A DNA stretch of 64,000 nucleotides from Thermocrispum municipale DSM 44069 (lineage in GTDB: Bacteria > Actinomycetota > Actinomycetes > Mycobacteriales > Pseudonocardiaceae), in assembly GCF_000427825.1 (NCBI RefSeq), contig NZ_ATYT01000007.1, forward strand, positions 62,001 through 126,000, written 5' to 3'. A model generated the notes under the pieces. That model searched no databases. It was not told the origin of the DNA and saw only the letters and a program-made list of their open reading frames with translations. Below are positions 56,251-64,000 of this stretch, in pieces. The position numbers and the translations under genes are program-made. Positions within the stretch are counted from its first letter, which is position 1; every line of letters begins with the position of its first letter.

Positions 56251-57438
56251 TTACGACCGCGGAACCTTGATCAGCAGCGCGTCGCCCTGACCGCCGCCAC
56301 CGCACAGCGCACCGACGCCGGTGCCGCCGCCGCGCCGCCGCAGCTCGTGCACCAGGTGCACCACCAGGCGGGCACCGGACGCACCGATCGGGTGGCCGAG
56401 CGCGATGGCGCCACCGTCGACGTTGACCTTCTCCTCCGGGACGCCGAGCTGCCGGGTGGACACCAGGCCCACGGCGGCGAACGCTTCGTTGATCTCCACC
56501 AGGTCCAGGTCGTCGACGCCGATGCCTTCCTTGGCCAGTGCGGCCTTGATCGCGTTCGACGGCTGCTCGTGCAGCGAGGCGTCCGGGCCCGCGACCACGC
56601 CGTGAGCGCCGATCTCGGCCAGCGGGGCCACGCCCAGCTCCTCGGCCTTGGCGCGGCTCATCACCACGACGGCCGCGGCACCGTCGGAGATCTGCGACGC
56701 CGAACCCGCGGTGATCGTGCCGTCCGAGGCGAACGCGGGACGCAGCTTGGCCAGCGTCTCCACCGTGGTGTCCGCACGCACCCCCTCGTCCTCACGGAAG
56801 ACCACCGGGTCGCCCTTGCGCTGCGGGATCTCCACCGGAGCGATCTCGGCGTCGAACCGGCCTTCCTTGATGGCCGCGGCGGCCTTCTGGTGCGAAGCGG
56901 CGGCGAACGCGTCCTGCTCCTCGCGGGTCAGGCCGTAGCGCGAGTTGTACTTCTCGGTGCTGGCACCCATCGCCACCTGGTCGAACGCGCAGAACAGGCC
57001 GTCGTAGGCCATGTGGTCGACCAGCGTGGTGTCGCCGTACTTGAAGCCGGCGCGGGACTTGGGCAGCAGGTGCGGGGCCTGCGTCATCGACTCCTGGCCA
57101 CCGGCCACCACGATGTCGAACTCACCGGCCCGGATGAGCTGGTCGGCCAGCGCGATCGAGTCGATACCGGACAGGCACACCTTGTTGATGGTCAGCGCGG
57201 GAACGTCCATCGGAATGCCTGCGGCCACGGCGGCCTGCCGCGCCGGGATCTGGCCCGCGCCCGCGGTGAGCACCTGGCCCATGATCGTGTACTGCACCTG
57301 GTCGGGAGACACGCCTGCCTGCTCGAGGGCCGCTTTGATGGCGACGCCACCGAGCTGCGCCCCGGAGAAGTCCTTGAGCGAGCCGAGCAGGCGGCCGATC
57401 GGGGTTCGCGCCGCGCCGACAATGACCGAACCAGACAC
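56251..57438 (-). CDS. Acetyl-CoA acetyltransferase (biosynthetic-type thiolase)
   Basis: A 395-residue thiolase. Nucleophile Cys in [16 protein letters not shown] (about residue 88), NEAFAAV, the His in [16 protein letters not shown] and the second Cys in [14 protein letters not shown]. Condensing two acetyl-CoA to acetoacetyl-CoA would feed crotonyl-CoA formation for the nearby Ccr. GTG start with GGAGG 6 nt upstream. Divergent from mce; an operator dyad sits where both -35 elements should be. Confidence 0.95.
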   Translation of the reverse strand: MSGSVIVGAARTPIGRLLGSLKDFSGAQLGGVAIKAALEQAGVSPDQVQYTIMGQVLTAGAGQIPARQAAVAAGIPMDVPALTINKVCLSGIDSIALADQLIRAGEFDIVVAGGQESMTQAPHLLPKSRAGFKYGDTTLVDHMAYDGLFCAFDQVAMGASTEKYNSRYGLTREEQDAFAAASHQKAAAAIKEGRFDAEIAPVEIPQRKGDPVVFREDEGVRADTTVETLAKLRPAFASDGTITAGSASQISDGAAAVVVMSRAKAEELGVAPLAEIGAHGVVAGPDASLHEQPSNAIKAALAKEGIGVDDLDLVEINEAFAAVGLVSTRQLGVPEEKVNVDGGAIALGHPIGASGARLVVHLVHELRRRGGGTGVGALCGGGGQGDALLIKVPRS

Positions 57439-57476
57439 AGTGAGCCTCCAAGCGTTCGACGTCGTCCCTGTCGGGG

Positions 57477-57482
57477 ACCTTA
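57477..57482 (-). promoter_or_regulatory. Candidate -10 element of thiolase-meaB
   Basis: TAAGGT on the minus strand, about 38 nt before the thiolase GTG. The same hexamer is the candidate -10 of etfBA. Confidence 0.4.
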
Positions 57483-57491
57483 CCGCCGTGG

Positions 57492-57507
57492 GCTACTGCG
57501 CAGTAGC
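57492..57507. promoter_or_regulatory. Palindromic operator between thiolase and mce
   Basis: GCTACTGCGCAGTAGC is a perfect 16-bp palindrome. It covers the expected -35 positions of both divergent promoters (thiolase -10 at 57477-57482, mce -10 at 57518-57523). It shares TACT-N4-AGTA with the ccr dyad. A TetR-family repressor is likely. Confidence 0.65.
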
Positions 57508-57517
57508 GGCTGTGACC

Positions 57518-57523
57518 TACTCT
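57518..57523 (+). promoter_or_regulatory. -10 element of mce (leaderless)
   Basis: TACTCT is 7 nt from the mce ATG. Confidence 0.55.
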
Positions 57524-57530
57524 GCAGTCC

Positions 57531-57986
57531 ATGAACGACGCCATGCAGCCCGTGCACAGTCTGGTGACCGCCGTGGACCACGTGGGGATCGCGGTGCCGG
57601 ATCTGGACGCCGCGATCGAGTTCTACCGGACCAACTTCGGCTTGGTGGCCACGCACACCGAGGTCAACGAGGAGCAGGGCGTACGCGAGGCGATGCTGCA
57701 CGCGCCCGGCGACGAGGACGGCACGGCCATCCAGCTGCTGGCCCCGCTGAACGAGCAGTCCACCATCGCCAAGTTCATCGACCGCAACGGTCCCGGGTTG
57801 CAGCAGCTGGCCTACCGGGTGACCGACATCGACAAGGCCGCTGATCTGTTGCGCGGTAACGGCCTGCGCCTGCTCTACGACCAGGCCAAGCGTGGGACGG
57901 CCAACTCCCGGGTGAATTTCGTCCACCCGAAGGACGCCGGTGGTGTGCTCGTTGAGCTGGTGCAACCCGCCGAAGGCGAGCATTAA
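57531..57986 (+). CDS. mce: Methylmalonyl-CoA (ethylmalonyl-CoA) epimerase
   Basis: A 151-residue glyoxalase-fold enzyme. AVDHVGIAVPDLDAAIEFYRTNFGL supplies the first metal His, LQQLAYRVTDIDKAADLLR the second region, and VNFVHPKDAGGVLVELVQP the closing His and Glu. It flips the C2 centre of methylmalonyl-CoA. Beside ccr it may also act on ethylmalonyl-CoA. Leaderless start. Confidence 0.95.
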   Translation: MNDAMQPVHSLVTAVDHVGIAVPDLDAAIEFYRTNFGLVATHTEVNEEQGVREAMLHAPGDEDGTAIQLLAPLNEQSTIAKFIDRNGPGLQQLAYRVTDIDKAADLLRGNGLRLLYDQAKRGTANSRVNFVHPKDAGGVLVELVQPAEGEH

Positions 57987-58016
57987 ACGTCCGTCGGCGG
58001 CAAAGTGAGATGGCTC

Positions 58017-58032
58017 GCTACTTGTAAGTAAC
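58017..58032. promoter_or_regulatory. Operator-like dyad upstream of ccr
   Basis: GCTACTTGTAAGTAAC is palindromic except for one outer pair and the central GT; its core TACT-N4-AGTA (58019-58030) equals that of the thiolase/mce operator. It overlaps a candidate -10 (TAACTT, 58029-58034), so binding should repress ccr. Confidence 0.55.
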
Positions 58033-58100
58033 TTCCGCTCCGACGTGCTTCAATCCCGGGCATCTCGTCACCGCATGCCGAGCGCACGGAGGTCGCAGCA

Positions 58101-59453
58101 ATGGTGCAGCAGATCCAGCAGATCACCGACGCAATCCTGAGCGACAACCTCGATGCCGTCGGTTCGCTGCCGGTACCGGAGAGCTACCGGGGTGTCACCG
58201 TGCATGCCGACGAGGTCGACATGTTCGAGGGCGTGCCCACCAGGGAGAAGGACCCGCGCAAGTCGCTGCACGTGGACGAGGTGCCCACGCCCGAGCTGGG
58301 CCCGGGCGAGGCGCTGGTGGCGGTGATGGCCAGCGCGATCAACTACAACACCGTGTGGACCTCGATCTTCGAGCCGATCCCCACGTTCAAGTTCCTGCAG
58401 CGCTACGGCAAGCTGTCGCCGCTGGCCAAGCGGCACGACCAGCCGTATCACGTGGTCGGTTCGGACATGTCCGGCGTGGTGCTGCGCACCGGACCCGGCG
58501 TGCACAAGTGGAAGCCGGGCGACGAGGTCGTGGCGCACTGCTTGAGCGTGGAGCTGGAGGGCCCGGAGGGCCACAACGACACGATGCTCGACACCGAGCA
58601 GCGCATCTGGGGTTTCGAGACGAACTTCGGTGGGCTGGCCGAGCTCACGCTGGTCAAGGCCAACCAGCTGATGCCGAAGCCGAAGCACCTGACGTGGGAG
58701 GAGGCGGCCAGCCCCGGCCTGGTCAACTCCACCGCGTACCGCCAGCTGGTGTCGGCCAACGGCGCCAACATGAAGCAGGGCGACGTGGTGCTCATCTGGG
58801 GCGCCTCCGGTGGCCTCGGCTCGTACGCCACCCAGTACGCGCTCAACGGTGGGGCGATCCCGGTGTGCGTGGTGTCCAGCCCGGAGAAGGCCGAGATCTG
58901 CCGGAAGATGGGCGCCGAGCTGGTGATCGACCGCAGCGAGGCCACCGGTGAGGGCTACAAGTTCTGGAAGTCCGACACCGAGCAGGACCCGAAGGAGTGG
59001 CAGCGGTTCGGCAAGAAGATCCGCGAGCTCACCGGCGGCGAGGACCCGGACATCGTGTTCGAGCACCCGGGCAAAGAGACTTTCGGCGCCTCGGTGTACG
59101 TCGCGCGGCGCGGCGGCACGATCGTCACCTGCGCGGCCACCAGCGGCTACATGCACCAGTACGACAACCGGTACCTGTGGATGAACCTGAAGCGGATCAT
59201 CGGCTCCCACTTCGCCAACTACCGCGAGTCGTGGGAGGCCAACCGGCTGATCAGCAAGGGCATGATCCACCCGACGCTGTCCAAGACCTACCGGCTGGAG
59301 GAGACCGGGCAGGCCGCGCTGGACGTGCACCGCAACACGCACCAGGGCAAGGTGGGTGTGCTGTGCCTGGCTCCCCAGGAGGGCCTCGGCGTGCGCGACC
59401 CGGAGACCCGGGAGAAGCACCTGGCGGACATCAACCGGTTCCGCGGGGTCTGA
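58101..59453 (+). CDS. ccrA: Crotonyl-CoA carboxylase/reductase
   Basis: A 450-residue MDR-family enzyme that reduces crotonyl-CoA with NADPH while fixing CO2, giving ethylmalonyl-CoA. The carboxylating residues known from Kitasatospora Ccr are present by position: N81 (SAINYNTVW), F172-E173 (WGFETNFGG) and H370 (GSHFANY). The NADPH loop is WGASGGLGSYATQYA. So it is a carboxylase, not a plain reductase. GGAGG lies 8 nt before the ATG. With mce, MeaB and thiolase it points to the ethylmalonyl-CoA pathway for C2 assimilation or polyketide extender supply. Confidence 0.96.
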   Translation: MVQQIQQITDAILSDNLDAVGSLPVPESYRGVTVHADEVDMFEGVPTREKDPRKSLHVDEVPTPELGPGEALVAVMASAINYNTVWTSIFEPIPTFKFLQRYGKLSPLAKRHDQPYHVVGSDMSGVVLRTGPGVHKWKPGDEVVAHCLSVELEGPEGHNDTMLDTEQRIWGFETNFGGLAELTLVKANQLMPKPKHLTWEEAASPGLVNSTAYRQLVSANGANMKQGDVVLIWGASGGLGSYATQYALNGGAIPVCVVSSPEKAEICRKMGAELVIDRSEATGEGYKFWKSDTEQDPKEWQRFGKKIRELTGGEDPDIVFEHPGKETFGASVYVARRGGTIVTCAATSGYMHQYDNRYLWMNLKRIIGSHFANYRESWEANRLISKGMIHPTLSKTYRLEETGQAALDVHRNTHQGKVGVLCLAPQEGLGVRDPETREKHLADINRFRGV

Positions 59454-59555
59454 GCGGTCGCCGCCTTACTGACCGCCGGGGTTCGCGGGCAAGGCCGACA
59501 CGCCGGAAGCTGCATCGTCCGGGGGAACCCACACGGAAGATCAAACCCGAACGGG

Positions 59556-59561
59556 TAACGT
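59556..59561 (+). promoter_or_regulatory. -10 element of the coiled-coil gene (leaderless)
   Basis: TAACGT is 8 nt from the ATG at 59570. Confidence 0.5.
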
Positions 59562-59569
59562 TGGCATCC

Positions 59570-60715
59570 ATGAACTTCGGCGAGGATTCGGATCTGGTGC
59601 CGCTGGGCGCCGGCTTCGATGTCGTGCGGCGCGGGTACAGCCCCGGCCAGGTCAACGAGCATCTCGAGCGCCTGGACGCGGACCTGAAGATGCTCACCTC
59701 CGACCGGGACGCGGCGATCGAGCAGGCGGGTGACCTGGCCCGTCAGCTGGAAGCCGCCCGGACCGAGATCGACGAGCTGCGCGAGAAGGTCGACCGGTTG
59801 TCCCAGCCGCCCACCACGATGGAAGGCCTGTCCGAACGGCTCCAGCGGATGCTGCGGCTGGCGCAGGACGAGGCGTCCGAGACGAAGGCCCGCGCCGAGG
59901 CCGAGGCGGCGCACATCCGGGCGAAGGCGGAGGCCGACGCCAGTGCCATGCGGGCTCGCTACGACCAGCAGCTGGCCGAGCTGGACAAGCGTCGTCAAGC
60001 GATGGAGGAAGAGCATCGCAAGACGATGGAGCAGGCGCGCAAGGAGGCCGCGGAGCTGCTCGCCAAGGCCGAGGAGGAGCGCAAGCGGCTGGACAAGGAA
60101 GCCGAGGACCGTCGCACCAAGATCGAAGAGGACTTCGAGATCGCGATGGCGTCCCGGCGGGCCGAGTCGATGAAGATGCTCGCCGAGCAGGAGGCGCAGA
60201 GCAAGGCCGAGTCGGAGAAGCGGCTGCGGGAAGCGGCCGAGGAGGCCAAGGCGACCCGCGAGCGGATCGCCCGCGAGCTGGCCGAGCACAAGGAGCGGCT
60301 GGAGAAGGAGCGGCGCGAGTCGATCGAGGAGGCCAACCGGCGCAAGCAGGACTCGATCACCGAGGCCAACGCGCGGCTGGCGGAAGCGACCAGCGAAGCC
60401 GACCGGCGGGTCCGGGAGGCCACCGAACTGGCCAACCACCGCATCAACTACGCGGCCGAGCGAGTGGAGGCGCTGCGCGAGCTGCGCGCCAAGATCGCGG
60501 CGCAGATCACCGCGGCCCGGTCGGTGATCACCGAGGCCGACGGCCTGCTGGCCGAGGCGACCTCCGTTGCCGAGCAACGCACCGCCAAGGCGGACGAGGA
60601 CGGCGCGGAAGCCGAGAGCTCGACCGGCGCCACGGGTACCGACGAGAAGAACAACGCCGACGCGGACACCGTCACGGCACTGAAGCCCGCCACACAGGCG
60701 GACAGCTCCAAGTAG
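59570..60715 (+). CDS. DivIVA-like long coiled-coil protein (FilP/Scy family)
   Basis: A 381-residue protein. Residues about 10-45 match the DivIVA membrane-binding N-domain (GFDVVRRGYSPGQVNEHLERLDADLKML). About 270 residues of Ala/Glu/Lys/Arg-rich heptads follow, unbroken from about 55 to 330, then a Thr/Asp-rich tail. In Streptomyces, filP and scy sit beside mce, thiolase and meaB and organise tip growth; gene order here supports the same family, with ccr inserted. It probably forms filaments at hyphal tips or poles. Confidence 0.85.
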   Translation: MNFGEDSDLVPLGAGFDVVRRGYSPGQVNEHLERLDADLKMLTSDRDAAIEQAGDLARQLEAARTEIDELREKVDRLSQPPTTMEGLSERLQRMLRLAQDEASETKARAEAEAAHIRAKAEADASAMRARYDQQLAELDKRRQAMEEEHRKTMEQARKEAAELLAKAEEERKRLDKEAEDRRTKIEEDFEIAMASRRAESMKMLAEQEAQSKAESEKRLREAAEEAKATRERIARELAEHKERLEKERRESIEEANRRKQDSITEANARLAEATSEADRRVREATELANHRINYAAERVEALRELRAKIAAQITAARSVITEADGLLAEATSVAEQRTAKADEDGAEAESSTGATGTDEKNNADADTVTALKPATQADSSK

Positions 60716-61068
60716 GCGGCCACTGCCGACCACTCCCCAGCGGGTGGATGCTGCCCGGAACCTCGCCGACCACCGTCGGGTGCCTCGAGGACGGCAAGTG
60801 TCCGAAGCGGCCGCCCGGTGAAGGTCGAGCCGCGAAAGAGCCCGCCGCGCTCATCAGCGCCGGCGATCCGCCACCATCCCGGCGCCACCCGCGACGAGGC
60901 TCACGCCCGCTCGCCGCCCAGTTCGTTTCCACACCGTCTCGATCACACCACCCGGTCGGGCCGAAACTTGCCACCCGATGGCTCGTTGTCGATCTGCATA
61001 CGGTTGCGCGCGTCGATAGTCTCAGCGCGTGCTCGCTGGTTCGGGCGGAATGACACGAAGGAGCCTCC
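60716..61068. other. Intergenic region upstream of the UspA gene
   Basis: A 353-bp gap. It holds a small CCGAC/GTCGG hairpin near 60767-60780 and the ribosome site of the next gene. No gene or promoter could be supported. Confidence 0.45.
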
Positions 61069-61518
61069 ATGACCGCTTACCGGACCGTAGTCGTCGGAAC
61101 CGACGGCTCGGAGTCCTCTTACGCCGCCGTCGACCGGGCCGCCCAGGTGGCTGCCGCCGCGCAGGCGAAACTGGTGGTGGCGTGTGCCTACTATCCGGCT
61201 GACCAGGACACGGTGAACAAGGCCCAGGACGTGCTGCGCGACGAGGCGTATCAGGTGGTGGGCTCCGCCCCGGCCGATGAGACGCTGCACACCGCACGCG
61301 AGCGCGCGGCCGCCCAGGGCGCCACCGACGTGGACTCCGTTGCCGTGGAAGGCGAACCGGTCGCCACGCTACTGCGGGTCGTCAAGAAGTACTCGGCCGA
61401 CCTGCTCGTGGTCGGAAACCGGGGCCTGAACACGCTCGCCGGCCGGATCCTCGGCTCTGTCCCGTCCGAGGCCGCGCGCAAGGCGGGTATCGATGTGCTG
61501 ATCGTGCACACCACCTGA
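61069..61518 (+). CDS. Universal stress protein, UspA family
   Basis: A 149-residue single Usp domain. TVVVGTDGSESSYAAVDRAA carries the first strand, and the ATP-binding loop is LLVVGNRGLNTLAGRILGSVPSEAARKAGIDVLIVHT, where G-x2-G-x9-G-(S/T) is kept. It therefore probably binds ATP. AAGGAG ribosome site 5 nt upstream. Lies alone, divergent in function from its neighbours; stress-linked control is likely but no site is seen. Confidence 0.92.
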   Translation: MTAYRTVVVGTDGSESSYAAVDRAAQVAAAAQAKLVVACAYYPADQDTVNKAQDVLRDEAYQVVGSAPADETLHTARERAAAQGATDVDSVAVEGEPVATLLRVVKKYSADLLVVGNRGLNTLAGRILGSVPSEAARKAGIDVLIVHTT

Positions 61519-61581
61519 CCGGCGGCGCCGTGGGCGATCCACCTCCGATGCGCTGACCGGCGGCGCCGGGCGGGCGATCCG

Positions 61582-62829
61582 TCAGGCGGGCACCACCGCG
61601 TACTGGCGGATGGACAAGTCCTGGTACGTCACCGGGCCGCGGGGGCCGGGCACCCGGTCCAGGTTGATCCCGGTCTCCGGCACCGCCAGCAGCTTGAAAC
61701 CGTCCAGCAGGCGGGTCGTGGCGTTCCAGAACACGCCGGTGCCGGTGTAGCCGTCCAGGAATCGCGCGGCCGCGTCGGCGTCCTCGGTGGCGATGCCTGC
61801 GGCCAAGCCGGAAGTCTCCTCGTTGGCGATCGCCACCGCGGCATCCACACCGTCGACCTTCGACACGGTCACGGTGGCCTCGCGCTCGGAGTCCAGCGCC
61901 CACTCGTAGCCGATCGGGTGGTCGTACGGCGGCAGGGACGGCCGCACACCGCGCTCGTTCAGCGCCTGCGAGACGACCTCCCACGCCGAGTCGTAGATCG
62001 GCTCGTCGATCAGCAGCAGGTTGAGCCGGTTGCACACGCCGAGCCGGTCCAGGCTGTTGACCACCAGCTCGCGCACCTTCTGCAGATCGGCGTTGCGCTC
62101 GACGAACAGCACCCCGCCACCGTCGGCGTGCGCCAGGGTCCGCACGTCGTTGGCCGCCGCCGCACGCGCGAGCATCCGGGTGCTCTCACCGCTTCCACGC
62201 AGGATCACCAGCGGCACCAGCTTGGGCAGGCTCACCAGCGCCGTCGCGGCTTCCCGCTCGGCGACCGGCACCAGTTGCACGACCTCGGAGTCGAGCCCGG
62301 CGTCCGACAGACCGGGCGCGATCACGGCCTCCATCAGCCGCTGAGCCGACGCCAGCGCGGCACCACCGGTCCGCAACACGCCGCCGTTGCGCGACTTCAC
62401 CAGCTGGGAGGCGATGTCGACGGTGACGTTCGGCCGCGCCTCGTAGTTCGCGCCGATGACGCCGACCGGGCGACGCCGCTCGATCAGCCGCAGCCCGCCG
62501 TCCAGCTCCTTGACCGGAACCTCGCGCTGCAGGTGCGGAGTGGACGACAACAACCTGAGCTGCTCGACCATGCCGGCCAGCCGCTGCTCGGTGACGGTCA
62601 ACCGGTCCAGCAGGCCCGCGCTCATCCCGTCGGCCTTCGCCTTCGCGACGTCCTCGGCGTTGGCGGCCAGCACGTCGTCCCGCGCCGACTCCAGCCGGTC
62701 GGCCATCGCGCTCAACGCCGCGTCGATCACCTCGTCGGAGGCCGCTGCCAGCGACGGAGCGGCTTGCTTGGCGGCGCGGGCGCACTGCTCGACGGCTTTG
62801 GCCACGTGATCCGGCACCTGTTGCTGCAC
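61582..62829 (-). CDS. proA: Glutamate-5-semialdehyde dehydrogenase (gamma-glutamyl phosphate reductase), divergent
   Basis: A 415-residue aldehyde-dehydrogenase-fold enzyme of proline synthesis. RPVGVIGANYEARPNVTVDIASQLVKSRNGGVLRTGGAA is typical ProA. The catalytic Cys is C266 (LGVCNRLN). However, the usual GG-x-G-x-CH-x-YVD segment reads HADGGGVLFVERNADL here. I chose the GTG at 62829 because AAGGA lies 9 nt upstream and it gives the normal length; an in-frame GTG at 62877 adds 16 residues. No proB is nearby. Confidence 0.88.
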   Translation of the reverse strand: MQQQVPDHVAKAVEQCARAAKQAAPSLAAASDEVIDAALSAMADRLESARDDVLAANAEDVAKAKADGMSAGLLDRLTVTEQRLAGMVEQLRLLSSTPHLQREVPVKELDGGLRLIERRRPVGVIGANYEARPNVTVDIASQLVKSRNGGVLRTGGAALASAQRLMEAVIAPGLSDAGLDSEVVQLVPVAEREAATALVSLPKLVPLVILRGSGESTRMLARAAAANDVRTLAHADGGGVLFVERNADLQKVRELVVNSLDRLGVCNRLNLLLIDEPIYDSAWEVVSQALNERGVRPSLPPYDHPIGYEWALDSEREATVTVSKVDGVDAAVAIANEETSGLAAGIATEDADAAARFLDGYTGTGVFWNATTRLLDGFKLLAVPETGINLDRVPGPRGPVTYQDLSIRQYAVVPA

Positions 62830-62914
62830 GCTGGTGAGTCCTTCCTGGCTCGTCTCGACTCCCGGCTCAGTATGCACCGCACGCGGATCGGCACTGGCCG
62901 CGGGCAGGAGGCGC

Positions 62915-64000
62915 TCACCGCAGCATCGACTGCACCACCGGCAGGTCGCACGGACCGTGCTCGATCAGCCGCGCGATCGCGTCGACGTCGAGGTTCTCCG
63001 CCACGGCGTCGGCCACCGTGTCCAGCATCCGTTCCCGCAGCTGGGCGAAGCCCGGCGCGTGGCGGTTCGGCTGCCAGGCGATGCCGGCCTGCGTGGCGAC
63101 CTCGGCCAGCCAGGCACGCCGGAACCCGTCGTTCTCGAAGGTGCCGTGCCACGTGGTCCCCCAGACCGCACCGCGACGGCACCCGTCCAGGAACGGCTCG
63201 GCTTCGCCCGTGACGTTTGCGGTGCCGTGGTGGATCTCGTAGGCGACGATCTCGTGCCCACGCCACGTCCCCCGCGGCCTGCCCAGCACCTTGTCCTCGG
63301 CGAACGTGACCCGAGTGGGCAGCAATCCCAAGCCGTCGACCTCCCCCACGCGCGACTCGCACCGGTCGACGATGCGCTCGGCGAGCATCTGGTAGCCACC
63401 GCAAATGCCCAACACGGGTCGCCCCTGGAGGGCACGGGCCCGCAGGACGTCGTCGAGGCCCCGCTCCCGCAACCAGGCCAGGTCGTCCACCGTGGCCCGC
63501 GAGCCGGGCAGAACCACCAGGTCGGCGGCTCGCACGACGTCGGGGTCAGCGGTCACGGTGACGGTCACACCGGGCTCGGCGGCCAGCGCGTCAAGATCGG
63601 TGGCGTTGGAGACCCGCGGGAAGCGCACCGCCGCCACGTGCAGACCACGCGTGGCGCTGCCGTGCCAGCCGTCCACGGGCAGCGTGTCCTCGGAGTCGAT
63701 CCACACGCCGGGCAGCCACGGCAGCACACCGAGCACCGGCCGACCGGTGCGCCGCTCCAGCGCGCGCAGTCCGGGTTCGAGCAGCCCCTGATCACCGCGG
63801 AACTTGTTGACCACCCAGCCCGCGATCTGCGCCTGGTCAGCCGGGTCGAGCAGGGCGAGTGTGCCGTACATCGACGCGAACACACCCCCGCGGTCGATGT
63901 CCCCCACCACGATCACCGGCAGGCCGGCTTCGCGCGCCAACCCGAGGTTGACGTAATCACCGTCGCGCAGGTTGATCTCGGCGGGGCTTCCTGCACCCTC
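62915..64000 (-). CDS. cobQ: Cobyric acid synthase CobQ, C-terminal part
   Basis: The C-terminal 361 codons; the 5' end lies beyond the right edge. The enzyme amidates four side chains of adenosyl-cobyrinate diamide during B12 synthesis. The synthetase-domain end (EGAGSPAEINLRDGDYVNLGLA, VVGDIDRGGVFASMYGT, VVNKFRGD) leads into the glutaminase domain with the nucleophile Cys in GICGGYQML and the His in YEIHHG. A B12 route fits MeaB and its client mutases. Confidence 0.95.
   Translation of the reverse strand, partial: EGAGSPAEINLRDGDYVNLGLAREAGLPVIVVGDIDRGGVFASMYGTLALLDPADQAQIAGWVVNKFRGDQGLLEPGLRALERRTGRPVLGVLPWLPGVWIDSEDTLPVDGWHGSATRGLHVAAVRFPRVSNATDLDALAAEPGVTVTVTADPDVVRAADLVVLPGSRATVDDLAWLRERGLDDVLRARALQGRPVLGICGGYQMLAERIVDRCESRVGEVDGLGLLPTRVTFAEDKVLGRPRGTWRGHEIVAYEIHHGTANVTGEAEPFLDGCRRGAVWGTTWHGTFENDGFRRAWLAEVATQAGIAWQPNRHAPGFAQLRERMLDTVADAVAENLDVDAIARLIEHGPCDLPVVQSMLR

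Overview
The window is high-GC actinobacterial chromosome. Nearly all of it is coding, with many GTG starts, ATGA/GTGA gene overlaps and a mycothiol-era actinobacterial gene set. The first ~42 kb follows, gene by gene, the Mycobacterium tuberculosis Rv3003c-Rv3041c neighbourhood as I remember it (ilvB1, cfp6, DoxX, lppZ, gatB, gatA, gatC, ACT protein, ligA, Rv3015c-like, trmU, iscS-like, Rv3026c/Rv3027c, fixB, fixA, Rv3030-Rv3032, Rv3034c, Rv3037c, Rv3038c, echA17, Rv3041c). The crotonyl-CoA carboxylase/reductase gene and the FilP/Scy-type coiled-coil gene beside mce-thiolase-meaB recall Streptomyces. Together this suggests a filamentous member of the Pseudonocardiales; the genus is not determined. 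The region is ordinary core chromosome: I see no phage, insertion sequence, integrase, CRISPR array, rRNA or tRNA gene.

Layout. 1-3.3 kb: the 5' end of ilvB with a leaderless attenuator peptide, a Cfp6-like PH-domain protein, a DoxX membrane protein and an LppZ-like lipoprotein. 3.4-6.7 kb: gatCAB amidotransferase. 7-13 kb: ACT protein, tandem GNAT acetyltransferase, ligA, and an Rv3015c-like methionine-synthase-fold protein. 13-15.5 kb: three adjacent LURP-one/scramblase-fold genes. 15.6-20 kb: mnmA, cysteine desulfurase, and a PlsC/OlsB-like acyltransferase pair. 20-24.3 kb: etfBA divergent from etfD, with three different dyad operators between them. 24.6-28.2 kb: methyltransferase, GH57 branching enzyme and GT4 glycosyltransferase (polymethylated/capsular alpha-glucan type), preceded by a leaderless 19-codon uORF. 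28.2-31.3 kb: a large secreted sugar-dehydrogenase-like protein with PKD, FN3 and Ig-like domains. 31.4-42 kb: acyltransferase, SixA, nucleoside hydrolase, membrane Ser/Thr kinase, two methyltransferases, enoyl-CoA hydratase, ABC ATPase, glgP. 42-46 kb: metallopeptidase, YbbN/MarR divergent pair, DUF3817 protein.

46.4-54.4 kb is the most interesting block. A GlnH-like Tat lipoprotein, a four-TM GlnX-like protein and PknG run into a PP2C phosphatase, a VWA protein and an FHA protein. The last five are tightly packed on one strand, four of them with ATGA/GTGA overlaps or a gap of about 13 nt. The kinase, phosphatase and FHA protein all carry the same FC-x-x-CG zinc-ribbon motif. This looks like an extended PknG signalling cassette, from ligand sensor to kinase, phosphatase and phosphopeptide reader.

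54.4-62.8 kb: an ICL/PEP-mutase-family protein, then meaB and thiolase divergent from mce, ccr and a coiled-coil polarity protein (ethylmalonyl/methylmalonyl-CoA metabolism), UspA and a divergent proA. The window ends inside cobQ.

Two genome-scale patterns stand out. (i) About thirteen genes have a TAnnnT hexamer exactly 6-8 nt before their start codon, the signature of leaderless transcription. (ii) Short tandem repeats start inside the 3' end of a gene and run past its stop codon at two independent loci, and another repeat follows the stop of a third gene.
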